NCBI GenBank assembly: GCA_037349105.1
Contig: JAYJMM010000113.1
Span: 2,170,001 to 2,234,000 of the forward strand
From: Limnomonas spitsbergensis
Taxonomy: Eukaryota > Chlorophyta > Chlorophyceae > Chlamydomonadales
Direction of reading: 5' to 3'
Length of the DNA: 64,000 nucleotides
The first letter of the stretch is position 1. Every line of letters begins with the position of its first letter. Of the stretch, positions 1 to 11,665 are shown in pieces. A program made the translations under genes and the position numbers. A model generated the notes under the pieces. That model was not told the DNA's origin. It worked only from the letters and a program-made list of their open reading frames with translations, and did no database searches.

Positions 1-1
1 G

Positions 2-118
2 CTGAATGCTGGCAGAGCCTCTAACAAGAGGTCTGTCATCAGCCCTGTTGCCAGCCCCTCCAAAGCCATGGATGGCTCTCCCTCCTCCAGCCAGCCTGCC
101 AAGGTGGCAAGACGATAG
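2..118 (+). CDS. C-terminal fragment of an unidentified protein
   Basis: The frame starting at base 2 is open from the left edge to a TAG at 116-118, giving about 38 residues. The peptide is rich in Ser, Pro and Lys/Arg (it contains SPVASPSKAMDGSPSS) and ends KVARR, which resembles the disordered, possibly nuclear-localising tail of a eukaryotic protein. No domain is visible. The bulk of the gene, if real, lies left of the window. The composition fits a coding tail better than random sequence, but the stretch is too short to prove it. Confidence 0.3.
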   Translation: MNAGRASNKRSVISPVASPSKAMDGSPSSSQPAKVARR

Positions 119-230
119 GGTTCTGTGGGGCTGTTATGCCAGCTGACACAGCTGCTAGGGTGGCAGCCTGCCCCCCAACAGCAGCTAGGTAGCAATAGCC
201 AGCCCAGTAGCAACAACATGTCTGCTAGCA

Positions 231-300
231 GCAGCCAGCCAGTAGCAGCCAGCCAGCCAGTAGCAGCCAGCCAGCCAGTAGCAGCCAGCCAGCAGCAACC
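231..300. repeat. 18-bp CAGC-rich microsatellite/minisatellite
   Basis: About three and a half copies of AGTAGCAGCCAGCCAGCC lie in tandem, with (CAGC)n-like flanks. Open frames across it are simple translations of the repeat (Ser-Gln-Pro-Val-Ala-Ala) and are not accepted as genes. It may lie in the 3' untranslated region of the fragment ending at 118. Confidence 0.8.
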
Positions 301-330
301 AACAAGCCAACCAACCAAGCAGCCAACAGT

Positions 331-1239
331 CCAGTAGCAAATAGTATGTATGCTTGGCCTGCCTCTTCTGCAGCCAGCTTGCATGCCTGAAACAGGAACA
401 CCCGAGCGGTGGGTGCCCTGTCAAGGGTGCATAACTGGATGAGCTGAAGGAGGCAGCAGCCAAGAGGATGGGCAGGAAGGCTAGGGACTTAAGTGCAAGG
501 GACTACCTCGGGCACCTCAAGAGGTAAGTTCATGCAGGCCAATGTGTTCAAATTGCATGTCCATTATTACTTGATAGCCAATTTTCTGATGTATGGTGTG
601 CCTGATTTTATCCGACCCTTACTTGGACAGCCGAATGATTGTGACTCCCCCACAACTGTGTGCTTTAAACGTCCAACCTTGGCATCTGACCTCATGTGTT
701 GCATTATGTGCCATACAGGCACGACACCAAGGCCTTCATGAAGATCTCTTTCTCTCCAAGGATGCTTGAAGAAGGATGGAAGCTTTAGATAGATGCCATG
801 CATAGTAGTGTGAATATGGGCCATGCAAGCCGGAACTTGTAGGTGACCAACAGCTAGGGACAGTCAGCCATTTTGTTTCGAATATAATTTTCACTTATTT
901 AACACCAGGAACTGTTCCCTAATTGATACATGGGGCCAGACATTATGTTGTAGGGGGGAAATTTGGGGGGGAATTCTCACTCTGCATTGGGTGATGCCTG
1001 TAGGAGCATTAGCCCTCATTTAATAATTTTCCCCTTTCCATTTCCCCCCCTCCCTTTCTTTTCCCCCCCTGGCTCCCTGGTAAATGCACTTTTTTTTCCC
1101 ACGGACATGGTAAACGCGCGCCATATTTTTCTTCGATAGCAGTGCGTGCTGCGAAAGAAGTATGGCAAATAATGGTTGTCGAACAGAGAAGCGCGATGCT
1201 GTCGCAGCCCGTGTTTTTGCTATACACGCTGCTGCTTCC
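331..1239. other. No gene seen
   Basis: The stretch holds only short overlapping frames on both strands and a pyrimidine-rich tract around 1030-1100. No conserved motif, RNA gene or clear transposon end was recognised. Confidence 0.5.
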
Positions 1240-1284
1240 ATGCTTACGAACGTCAGTAGCCCAAGTGCCTCAAAAGTTGAGTAG

Positions 1285-1798
1285 GTTTTTCAGGGTTTGG
1301 CGGATAGCTCTTTTAGGGTCGACTGCGTCCCCGAGGCTGTCATCGCGTCATGCCTGGCCAGTCTTGGAGAGATAAGTGGCATCACACTTTTTGTGTTAGT
1401 CGAACTATTCTTTCTTCTTGACCGTTCCTTCTTTGTTTGTCTTGCCTACGTTCGCATTGTAGTTACGAACGTCGTCAGGAGCCCAAGTGCCTCAGGTTTT
1501 TCAGGGTATGGCGGAAGAGGTCATTGGCTCATAGCGCTTTTAGGGTGGACTGCGTCCCCGAGGCAAACGTCGAGTCAGACCTGGCCCGTCTTCGAGGGAT
1601 TCGGACGCATCGTAACATCACACTTTTTATGCATGTCGAACTTTTCTTTCTTCTTGACCGTTCCTTCTATGTTTGTCTTGCTTACGTTCGGCATCCTAGT
1701 TACGAACGTCGTCAGCAGCCCAAGCCAGTGCTCCAGATTTTGGCGAAGTTTTTCAGGGTATGGCGGGTGGGGTCATAGCGCTTTTAGGGTGGACTGCG
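1285..1798 (+). repeat. Degenerate tandem duplication upstream of the lectin gene
   Basis: A block beginning with GTTTTTCAGGGT occurs near 1285, 1493 and 1748, giving two units of about 208 and 255 bp and a partial third. Each unit carries TTTTAGGGT(C/G)GACTGCGTC followed by a stretch containing TTTCTTCTTGACCGTTCCTT. The last copy runs directly into the lectin-domain exon. The TTTTAG before GGTGGACTGCGTC could be a splice acceptor, so the duplication may include an upstream exon or intron border of that gene. Confidence 0.65.
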
Positions 1799-4594
1799 TC
1801 GATTGACAACAGGCAGCTTTTCGAGAGTGCGATCCAGACTTGCGTCGCCCTCGGTGGCACTTTGGCCGACCTGACAAACGCCAACGCCAACACTTTGAGT
1901 ACCCTGTTCTCCAGCTACGCCAGCAAATCCGTGTCTACGGGCAACCGCCGGAAGTGCTCCTGGGTTGGGGTGACCAACGTCGCTGTCCTCGGCAAGCCCG
2001 ACTTCTCCACTATCACCGCCTCTTTTACGAGAGAAGTCTACTGGGCTAAAGATAATGGCTCGGTTTGTGGAGCGGTGAGTCAAGCTGTGAAGGCTCGATG
2101 GAAATGCCTTCTTACCACTTCACACGCCTCTGTTTGCCATCTCGTCCCATGCCCTTACCCAATTTGAAATCAATTATCTTACTTCTCTGTAACTTGGCTT
2201 CCACAGATTTGCGTTGCTGATTCCGGCACAACTGGCATTTACGCCCGCGACTGCGACTACGAGCCTGCTGCCTACATCTGCAAGGTGTCAAGCTCTACCA
2301 CCCCCCTTCCCCCTGCACCCCCTTCCTACCCTGCTGTGCCCTTCCCCTCTCCGGCTTCCCCACCCCCCTACCCTGCTGTGCCCTACCCCCCTCCGGCTGC
2401 CCCACCCCCTCCTAGCATGTACCCTCCCGTGTCCTCGGCTGTATCTACTCAAACTACCTTCACGAAGTGCATGGCGTTCTCTGGCTACACCTACTGCTCA
2501 TACAGCTCGGAGCCCTTTTCCTGGGCTGCGAGCGGGCCCCTGTCAGCCCCGCCCAGCTTGCTACCATCGGAAGTGACGCAGAGCTGGCCTGGATCATGTC
2601 CAACTTTCCCACTGGGGACGCCACTGCCGGCTACTGGACAGCAGGATTCAAGTCCAAGTACATCACCTCCCCCAAGTTCTTCATGCCCTCATCGTCCATC
2701 ATGACTGCTAGCAACACTTGGCTGGCCAGTGCCTCCATTTCCGCTTTGTCTACCTCCACCAACTGGGTCCTTTCGCAGTTGAATCTGTATCCAGTCAGGT
2801 CAAACCAAAACATGGTTGGATACAGGGGCAACTGTGCAAGTGGATTTGGCTGTGGTGTTGCCCTCACCAAGACTAGCAATTCCCTGCAGTATGTGGATTA
2901 TAACATCCCGCTCTACACACTTTGCAAGATTGCCTCTTCTTCTCCCGGCGGCGCCTACCCTCCCCCCCCCCTCCCTCCCTTCCCCCCCTTCCCCCCAGCT
3001 GCCCCTCTGCCCGCCACCAACACGGCCCCCCCCTCCACTGCCTCGACCCGTTCTGCCGGAGCTGCATACGTTACTCTGGCAATGACGACCACTCTCTCTC
3101 TTTCTCTCAATGCTTGCAACAATATCGTGAGTTTCCCTGCCCCTTTCATCTACCAGTTCACCGACGCCACAGCTGCTGCTTGGAACAACACCATGGACGT
3201 TAATCCCTCCCTGTATGCAGCACTGTCCAACACAGGGACCCCTTACATGAAGGCTGGCGACACTATCGTCCGGTCCACAAGTCCCTCTTGCATCGCCCGC
3301 CGTTCTCTGCTGGCTTCATCGGTGGCCGTCAGTTCCGAGGCCAACATGCCTAATGGTTTCACTGGGGCCATGGCCTTAGTCGCCAAATCCGACTTCCAAG
3401 GCCAGTCTACAAAAACCTATGCCTCCGGTCAGATGGCCGCCAACTACGCTGTCACAGGCGCAACCATCACTGTCTCCGACCCAGTTACCAACACTGCCTT
3501 CGGCACCTACCCTTCTCCTAGCGGCACCTACCCTCCTCCTTATCCTCCCTTTCCTCCCCCTCCCCTCCCTCCCCTCCCCCCATCTTCTCCACTGCCCACC
3601 ACCAACACTGCCCCCCCCTTCACTACCACGACCCGTGCTAACGGCGCTACGTACGTTTCTCTGAGGATGGAGACTACACTGCAACTCGGAAATCTGGCCG
3701 CTTGCAATAGCATCACGAACTACCCCATCCCTTTCTTCTACCACTTCGCTGTCGCCACGGGTATTGCTTGGAACAACACCATGGACGCCAAACCCTCCCT
3801 GTTTGCAGCACTGTCCAGCACAAACACCCCTTACATGCAGACTGGTGACACAACCATCCAGACCACAAATCCCTCTTGTATCGCCCGCCGTTCTCTGCTG
3901 GCTTCATCGGTGGTTGTCGGTTCTCAGGCCAACTTGCCTAACGGCTTTACAGAGTCCATGGCTTCAAGTGCCAACTCCAACTTCCCAGGCCAGGCTGTGA
4001 AATCTTACACCTCCGGTCAGATGGCTTCCAACTATGCCGTCACAAGCGCCATTGTCACCGTTCTGTGACCCTGTTACCAACAGTTACTCTGCACCCAGCA
4101 GCAGCAGTGACAACAGCAAGGCGCCGGCCATTGGTCTCGGTGTGGGTTTGGGTGTTGGCATTCCAGTAATTGCTGGATGTGCATTCGCGGCCTACACTTG
4201 GAGCAAGAAGAGGGGCGCGCAGGAGGTTGCCCCCGGTGGTAGTACCTTAAGTGGGTGTAGGTGGGGCATAGACGGAGGCATTGCCACCATCCCTGGGTCA
4301 TTTGGCCAATCCAACATGCAGATATGGCCTTCCATGTGGCCCACATCATGGCTGTCTTTGATGGATTGGAATTCACTCCAAACCTGTCTGATTGCTATGA
4401 TGTCTGGTGATTCAGAGAGCCTGCGAGTAGCCCAATGTCTGCACCATTCCCCACTCCTGAGGCTGCAAATTTGGGGCAACGGTGGCTTGTCAGGAAGTCA
4501 TGCCCCTTGCCCCATGCAGCCCATCAGCCATGCAAGCTCCCACATCACTGCTACTGAGTTCCAGAATGCCTTATGTCAGGTATCCACTCTTTAG
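1760..4594 (+). CDS. C-type lectin-like, proline-rich single-pass membrane protein (two apparent frame breaks)
   Basis: A probable cell-surface or wall glycoprotein. Exon 1 (start uncertain; ATG at 1760 used) holds a C-type-lectin-like fold with CVALGGTLADL and KCSWVGVTN. A 132-bp phase-0 intron (2075-2206) splits it, and exon 2 completes it with CDYEPAAYICK. A Pro-rich linker leads to a second lectin-like region (FSWA, then QLATIGSDAELAWIM, then YTLCKI). Two copies of a roughly 150-residue domain follow, each preceded by another Pro-rich linker and containing PSCIARRSLLASSV and SGQMA.NYAVT. A Gly/Val/Ala transmembrane helix with KKRG stop-transfer charges sits near 4110-4225. The frame slips by one base near 2530, inside the second lectin domain, and again near 4062, where the first domain copy reads ITVSDPVTNT but the second hits TGA. 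These are either sequencing errors or pseudogene lesions. The 3' end after about 4237 is uncertain and may be another splice donor. The identity of the duplicated domain is not recognised. Confidence 0.6.
2075..2206 (+). other. Spliceosomal intron in the lectin gene
   Basis: The donor is GCG|GTGAGT at 2074/2075 and the acceptor is TTCCACAG|ATT at 2206/2207. Removal joins TGTGGAGCG to ATTTGCGTT in frame (phase 0) and restores the C-type-lectin C-terminal half. A pyrimidine-rich tract precedes the acceptor. Confidence 0.75.
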
Positions 4595-5401
4595 TCACAC
4601 ATCTTGATTTTCATGTCCTTTATTCCAGGCCCCCCTTCTTATCTGAGCTGAGCCAGCCAGATATGCTGAGGACTGGTTTTGCGAGAGGATGGAAAAAACA
4701 GCACTGGTGATTTCAGAGCCACAACCTTAGGCTTTACATCATGTAATACTTCAGCTATGGAGGCCAGCATGGCAATATAACATCCTCAAAAAATTAGAGG
4801 CAGGCCCCTTAGCATGGCCAAGTTATCTCAAAACATAAATTTATTGGAGTTGGTGATTTTGTCAAGTGGACTCCTTAAGCCCATTGTGTTTGCGTTTGAT
4901 TATCTCAAGGGACAGTTGGTGCCTACCAGTATTAGTGCACTGCTAGCAATCAGGTTGGAGCTCAGTCAATGTGTAACTGATATCAAGTCGTGACCTAACG
5001 TCCTTGCACTGATGGGCTTGTCCACGTTTTTACGATACACATGACCCGCCTTGTCCGGGATATGCAAGTGCTGACACTGAAGGTCGCTCGGCAACAACAC
5101 GTAGGAAAATGCGTCTTCCTAAAAGGAACAAGATGCCGTAAAATTGAAAACGTTGCGTGCAAAAAGAAGGCGACGGTTTGGCAAACATTCGGAAGTTTAC
5201 AAAGGAGGCAAGCGCGACAGCAACAAGAAGGACGATTCGAACTCTACCGGATATCATACCAAAGATCCATGATCCTGCATCTAGGCGAAGGGAACTGTGA
5301 ACTATGCTGGAACTCATAAAGTGTCATGACTGAACATGAAAGAGTGAAAGATAGGGTAAAAGTGAACGAAGCGGCTCGGTATCCTCGCTATCCCAAAAGC
5401 C
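4595..5401. other. No gene seen
   Basis: Intergenic or 3' sequence with only short unsupported frames. No repeat family or motif was recognised. Confidence 0.5.
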
Positions 5402-5404
5402 TTA

Positions 5405-8400
5405 CAACACGTTTCTGATTGGACCTTGGAAAGAAGCGTATACGACGGCGGGTCTTCTGGTCTTCGAGAGATTTCCGGGGTGGGTGTTTCTGCAAACATG
5501 CTACCTTCGTGGCGGGGTCATACCCTCTATGAAGACACCGTATAAAAGAAACATGTATAATAGCATATGAACAGAAGGGCATGCGCACGTTTGTTTTTTT
5601 GCGGAGTGTTGGCGTAATGTGCGAAGGACATTGCGCTGCACTAGCGCACAACAATATTTTGTGGTACAGAAAGTGTAGGTTTTAACATGAGGTTGACATT
5701 TCGTTATTTCTTTCGATTGATATCCTGTATAGAGCAACATAAACAAAGCATCGCGTCCATTCAGATTTCCAAGCAAGACACAGCCATGGCTGCAGCCATT
5801 CTGCCTACCAACCTCCCCAACCGACCGCTGTTGGAAATCCTGCTGTTGAAATGTCACGAAGCAGACAATGACGAACGGGTGATGTTTCGAAATTGCAAAT
5901 AAGGTCTGTTACACCACCTATCTCGTCCTCTCATGGAGTAAGCGACACAAGCCAGAAAAGTCATGGCTCGTGTCTTCGTTCGAATCCTGGGCGGGCAACA
6001 CACATGTTATTAGTATTACAAGAGACAAGGAAGGTAAAAACAAAAACAGCATATAGAAGATTAAAATGCATACAAGAGCAGATCAAGTAGTACATTGCAT
6101 ACCATACCGTAACCACGTCCTCGTCTTCGAGGAGCTCCTCCTCGCCGTCCAACACGGTACCTTCTTCCTCGAGTGCATCGAGTGACGCCATCCTAAGGAG
6201 GTGTAAACTGTAGTCAGTCATTGTTGAATACAGGACATGCAGCAACACGGTACCTTTTACTCCCACCACCGCCAGGTATATGAGATTAAGCAAGAGACAT
6301 GTGAAATACGCCAAAAGACACTTCTTTTTCAATAACAAATTAGAAGGAAAGATCTCGCAGGATCACCTTTCTTGTACGCGCTCACTGCAGGGTTTCATGA
6401 AAGGTTTCATGACACATTAGGGTTTCATGACACATCACAGATGCGGATGATCGTTCTGTTCACAATCAGGGTTCCACGATTTCTTCCTTACAGTCAGGGT
6501 TCGGCGACGAATAAGTCTGGCTCGCTTCGGCAATAGAGCGTCACAACATGTACCTATACAGATGCTCAACAAAAGCCTTTGCAATTTAAGCATTTACTTA
6601 CACACACGGGCTCACACTTTGAAAAGGTGCGACTCAGCTACGTCAAACTATACAAACCCGTAGGGTATGAACACCCCGGAGCCAGACACCGGAACGTGAG
6701 GCCGCGTAATCTTGCGTGGTTCAGGGTTTACTGCGATGTTGCCAAATGTGTGCCTATATGTTATCTGCGCTGTTACTGATGCTGTTGCTGCTGCTGATGA
6801 TGATAAGGATGATGATACGGATGACTAGCTCGCGAAGTGACCAAGGCCGAGGCGGTCCGCGGCCTTTCTGCAGGATCACCCTCATCACTATTGCCCGATA
6901 CGTTTATGGGAAGAAACATGTTCCGGTACCCAAGCCAAAGGGCAGTCCTGCAATCAAAGACGATTATAGGGGTATTGCCGTCGGAACTGCCCTATCCAAA
7001 TTATATTCCCTCGTCTTGATTCTTGGGCAGAAAGTCAGGGTTTCAGAGCCGATGGCCAGGCAGGTTTTCGGCATGGACGGGGAACACCTGATAATGCTTT
7101 CATTCTTAACCACATTATTGAAAAATACCATTTGGAGAAAAAATCGATTTTTGCTGCTTTCATTGATTTTAGGAAGGCATATGACTGCATTGACAGAGAT
7201 TTATTGTGGCGGAGTTTACAGAGCATGGGTGTGCACGGCCGGATTTTAGAAAGTTTGAAGGAGATGTATCAGGATGTAAAAATCCGTGTACGGGTTGGTG
7301 GTAAACTGGGAGATAGTTTCTCCTCCTTTATGGGTGTTAAACAAGGAGACCCGCTGTCCCCTCTATTGTTTGGCCTGTTTATCGACCGTTTCGAGAAGTT
7401 TGTCGCAAATGAGTGCCCTGATATTGGCGCCCGTCTTTCACATGCTTTGGTCAGAGTTTTACTGTATGCTGATGATCTGGTGTTATTCGCTGAATCGCCG
7501 GATGATCTGCAAAAACTTCTTGATGCTCCCCATATTTTTTGTCGCCACAATGCCTTGACAGTCAATATAAAAAATCTGAAGCAGTTGTTTTTAACCAGAA
7601 CTATTGCAGTCATTTGGCATCTCTGTCTTATGACGGAAGCGTTCTTGATATTAAGCCCTTTTTCATCTACTTGGGTATGTTATTTGATGAGGCAGAGGGT
7701 ATGAAGGGAGCAGGTAGACGTTGTGTCAACAAAGGGAGGGCAGCTTTGTATGCCATGGTCCGGAGATGTCATGAGCTTGACATACACAATGTTCACATTA
7801 AATGTCATCTTTTTGACTCTTTAGTGAAGCCTATTCTGTTTTATGGGTGTGAAATTTGGGGACCAGGTCTCCTTGCGAAAGGAGTTGGCTTGACAGATAC
7901 TGGTTTCTCTAGAGATTTGGAGGTAATTCACAAGGGTTTCCTTAGGCAGTGTCTGGGTCTTCGCAAGTCTGTGGCCGAGTATGTTCTCATGAGTGAACTG
8001 CACCGTGAACCCCTTATCTTAAGTCTTTTTCAGCAGACCCTGAGTTTTTGGAATATAAATAATCTGAGGCCTAACAATGACCTTGTGAAAATGGCTATGC
8101 AGGAAAGTTGTGATTTGGCGAAGGCTGGAACTTCACTTTGTTGGGCTGGTTTTCTGTCTACCATATTGATGACTCTGGGTATTGATTTATTGACTGCATC
8201 AGCCAATACCTCTTTGGATATTGAGGTCATTGTGAATTCAGCTAGGGATCAGTGGCTTTCCAAAATTTCCAGGGACATGCCACGTACGGCCCTGTCAGTA
8301 CGTGCTGCTCCTGACTCGGAACGCTCGGGGTTCAAATTGTTTACGTTCTCTAAGTGGTTCCAAATTAAGCGTGATGTGAAGGAGACTTTCTGGTACAATT

Positions 8401-9266
8401 TGAGTAAGCCTAATATTATTTTCGCTGTAGCCCGGTATCGGATGGGGTCGCATTGGCTGAATGTTGAGACGGGGCGCTTTGAGAAACCCTGTGTGCCTCG
8501 TAGCGAGAGGATTTGTAGATGTTGCAATCTTAAATGTCGGGAGGATGAGCTTCACATGATTTACTGCCCGTTCTATACAGACCTTCGTTTTCAGTTTAAC
8601 CTTACTTTCCATAATTTCCTAGAGGACGAGGATGAGGCCATGAAACGGTACGTAAATGGAGTGTGGGGCAAACTAAATGCAGCGGATTCTGCATATGTGT
8701 TCTGGAAGATATTTGGTTGTTTTAGCTTTCAGTGTATGCTGAAAAGAGAGAATCATCTCAAAACTCTGCCAAAATTCCTGTCTCCCCCCTAACTCTCTAG
8801 GCGGTGCTCAAACGAACTCTTATGCACCCACGTCATGTTTTATGGCTGGGGCTTATCTTCTGCTCTATGGGGTTCATTCCCACGCCACTGTCGTGGTTGT
8901 GTGCTAGTTGCTTGCCCAGGGGGGTCACTGGTTTTCGCTTTCTGTCCTAGTGTATCAAGTGCTTGTACCGGTTTACGGGCACATGTCCCATGCATCAAGT
9001 GTGATGCTCTGTTGGACTGTAAAAACTTCACAAACTTCACATGCGGCGATTAACATTTGTGAATAAAAGCATTTCGAAGGCCTGAAAACTCTCCGGGGCC
9101 TTTGGAATTTCCGGAAAGGGGGGGATGTCCCCGGAAAGACAAGAGACGTACTGTACGATTCATGTTGGTCTAAAGGGCCCGGAGATTTTCCGGGGTCCAG
9201 TGTTTCTGCTCAAAACGACCCGGAAACAACCCGGAAAGTTTCCCAGGTCCAATCAGAAACGTGTTG
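5405..9266. mobile_element. 3.9-kb terminal-inverted-repeat element (Harbinger-like ends, TTA duplication)
   Basis: The segment begins CAACACGTTTCTGATTGG and ends with the exact 21-bp reverse complement (9246-9266). TTA triplets lie immediately outside at 5402-5404 and 9267-9269. A 3-bp TTA target duplication is typical of the PIF/Harbinger superfamily. No transposase frame was found inside. The interior instead carries a LINE remnant (about 6866-9080) and filler with short repeats (AACACGGTACCTT near 6149 and 6244; AGGGTTTCATGA copies near 6390-6430). The simplest reading is a non-autonomous element into which a LINE inserted. Its end sequence is related to the element at 11030-11665. Confidence 0.65.
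6866..8792 (+). pseudogene. LINE (non-LTR) reverse transcriptase, 5'-truncated and frameshifted
   Basis: Reverse transcriptase motifs appear in the family order: PVPKPKG and DDYRGIAVGTALSKLY, then GFRHGRGT, AAFIDFRKAYDCIDRDLLW, GVKQGDPLSPLLFGLFID, and the catalytic LLYADDLVLF. A long C-terminal region ends in a zinc-binding motif, CRCCNLKCREDELHMIYCPF, common in L1-type elements of algae and plants. The frame slips near 7035 and again in an A-run near 7567-7573, where the conserved VNIKKSEAVVF is split between frames. The endonuclease region is absent upstream. The 3' flank contains AATAAAAGC near 9060. The catalytic box is intact but the protein cannot be made as one chain. Confidence 0.85.
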
Positions 9267-9390
9267 TTAGACCGTGTTTCCCTGGCGATTCCCGACCCAA
9301 CCGACACGGATTAAGGACGCTGAATGAGGCAACCGACGGCAACTGACACGGATTAAGGACGGATTAAGCCTCCGAAAAAAGAATAGCTTA

Positions 9391-9880
9391 CAGTGTGTTT
9401 CCATTGGAGGAATAGCGAGGCAACTGCCGCCAACCGAACGATTTGTGTTTCCATTGGCGAAAGAACAGTGCAGGAATAGGCCTGCCAAAACGTGTTCTTC
9501 GAGTTCTTTTGGACCCCCGTCCACAAGCAGGGGGTAACTCTGTTCCAAAAGAATAGTCGACAGCGTGGCACCGTACAAAATCACAAAGAACGCTTGCATT
9601 CCTGTGTTTGTGTTCATTCGTCCTGGTCTAACAAGCAGCGCGATGTCATGGAACTGAACTTCATTCGCGAGGCAGACGAGTGACGCGTGCTACTTTCCAA
9701 GCGCGCCTTGATAGGATGAGTCTTTGCGAGTAATGCATCGTGTTAAACAGTTCATTGTGCACATTTGTATCGACGCGAAAGCTCTGGGACAAATGAATGG
9801 AACAGCCGTATCAACCGAAGAACAGTGCGTCAAACTGACAGGAACAGAACTGTTCCCAAACCTCCAATGGAAACACACTG
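9391..9880. mobile_element. 490-bp MITE, TTA duplication
   Basis: Perfect 20-bp terminal inverted repeats, CAGTGTGTTTCCATTGGAGG (9391-9410) and its complement (9861-9880), are bounded by TTA at 9388-9390 and 9881-9883. There is no coding capacity. An internal copy of TGTGTTTCCATTGG near 9445 suggests an older related end nested inside. The right TTA is also the left TTA of the next element. Confidence 0.8.
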
Positions 9881-9883
9881 TTA

Positions 9884-11026
9884 GGGGGTGTTTCCATTGG
9901 CGTTCCTACGTTTCCTACGTCTAGGCGGCTCGAAATCGGTTGGTCGCGACTCTGCTTACATTTCTCATACATTTGTCGTGTGTTTCCATTGGCTCCAAAA
10001 TTTTCGACCAGTCAGAGTAGTCATTTCCCTTCTTATACGTGTATGATTGCTTCTGCTGCGCTGTTGTGATCGAGGGTGAGCTACAGATGTTGCAATTCCC
10101 CAGCCAGGCCCAGGGGCGCGTTCACATTGGGGGTGATCCGAATCAAAAGTGGGCGCCGTACAGAATTCTGAGATGATCCGAACTACATCCACACTAGAGG
10201 CGCGAGTTGGGCGACAGTTAGTCGTTGTACTTTTGTGTACATCTAGGATCATTTCAGAAACGACCTCCCGAGGTAGTGTCCAAGAATGATCCAAATGATC
10301 CTGCCACGCTGGCTAGGTCAGGGTTCACGCAAACTCAAAACTATTTCGATTGAATGCATACTTGTCTCATTCGCTTACGTGCTTGTTATTTTGGAGCGGG
10401 TGTGATTAAGCAAAATGTTTCATCGAGGAGGAAAGGTGCTGTGCGATGGCAAAATGGAGAGTCTCGGTCGGTACATGCTCCGGTACAAGCTTGAGATCCC
10501 TGCGCGATTTCTCTCGTGTTCACAGCAACAGTGATAAGCGCGCCACGACGATTGTGGTGTGTTGATATCAGAACTTGACAGTGAAATCGTCTGTGGCTGA
10601 CGGATTCCTGCAAGTAGCTGAAACTTGCGAGAGAGCGGGCAAACAAGATCCATACTAATGCAACGAAGAATCCCAACGACTGGATTAGAGCCAATGTGAA
10701 CGCGCCCCAGATCGGAGCCCAGACGGCGCCAAACGGGCCGAATCTGACCGACTCCACAAGCCTCGGCTCGAACTTCGAACATATCAGAAAAAATGGCGCC
10801 TTTAATGATAGACAATCTTCCGCGACGAGGTACTAAATATGACAGGTGGCACAACCATCCTCAACCACCCTTTGATGTAGCTTAATCCTGGGCTCCGACC
10901 TTAAATAGCTTACATCAAAATCGGCCGCGATTTTGGGCTTACATCAAGGCAGTTGGCGTCGATTGCCTCCCTACATTTCCTACATCACGACGGTTGGTTC
11001 CTACATTATCCAATGGAAACACCACC
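9884..11026. mobile_element. 1.14-kb MITE-like element, TTA duplication, carrying a nested element
   Basis: The ends are GGGGGTGTTTCCATTGG (9884-9900) and CCAATGGAAACACCACC (11010-11026), matching at 16 of 17 positions, with TTA on both sides (9881-9883 and 11027-11029). No transposase was seen. A different inverted-repeat element sits at 10114-10707. An unpaired TGTGTTTCCATTGG near 9980 marks a further partial end. Short TACATC/TTGATGTA motifs recur near 10870-10990. Confidence 0.75.
10114..10707. mobile_element. Nested 594-bp inverted-repeat element with candidate CAG duplication
   Basis: Perfect 17-bp inverted repeats, GGGCGCGTTCACATTGG (10114-10130) and its complement (10691-10707), are each flanked outside by CAG (10111-10113 and 10708-10710). 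The end sequence differs from the surrounding TTA family, although ATTGG is shared. There is no coding frame. Confidence 0.65.
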
Positions 11027-11029
11027 TTA

Positions 11030-11665
11030 CAACACGATTCTGATGCGTGGAGGAACTTTCGAAACCACCCTTTCGAAAGTTCCTCCACCCGATCTCGTGG
11101 AACAGGTCTGGAGGAACGGGTGGAGGAACTTTCGAAAGGGTGGAATAACGCATTCTTTTCCGCGGGGGGGGGAGTCCGCGGAACTATTGAACTATTGAGC
11201 TCATTGCCAGCGTGGCCGAGATAATTTCTGCGCCCTTTCCTTTCTACATGAAGTTAATCGCAAGTTCTTTCTTTAACTTTTGATGTCTTTGCGGCGATTT
11301 GGCGTGGATGAAGGGAGCAAACGACGGCTCTTTCGATGCTGGAGCGAGCGATCTACAGTCACACAAGACTGCGAGCGATCTACAGCCACAAAAATAATGT
11401 GCGACATCCATAGTCGGTCTGCTAGAGAGAATAACAGAACGATAAGCAGAAATGATATACACTGCAAGAAAGAATGCACGAAATAATTGAAACAAGCGGC
11501 AGGAAAGAGCACTGTGAAGATCTCCCGTACAGAACTCCAACCTTCGCCATTCTTCCTCCATCTCACGTCTCGTGGAACAGGGGTGGAGGAACGGGTGGAG
11601 GAACTTTCGAAAACTTTCGTATTTTTCCTCCACACTTGTTTCCTCCACCAATCAGAATCGGGCTG
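11030..11665. mobile_element. 636-bp MITE with CAACACGATTCTGAT ends, TTA duplication
   Basis: The ends CAACACGATTCTGATGCGTGGAGG (first 24 bp) and the complement of CAGCCCGATTCTGATTGGTGGAGG match at about 20 of 24 positions. TTA lies at 11027-11029 and 11666-11668. Internal copies of GGAGGAACTTTCGAAA in both orientations (11050-11140 and 11590-11620) form secondary inverted repeats. The ends resemble those of the 5405-9266 element, implying one family. Confidence 0.7.

Noticed and set aside
185..463. 92-codon minus-strand and 70-codon plus-strand frames over the CAGC repeat
   Set aside because: Simple repeat translations.
6380..6500. Telomere-like TTAGGGTTT motifs
   Set aside because: Only isolated copies within AGGGTTTCATGA repeats; no tandem telomeric array.
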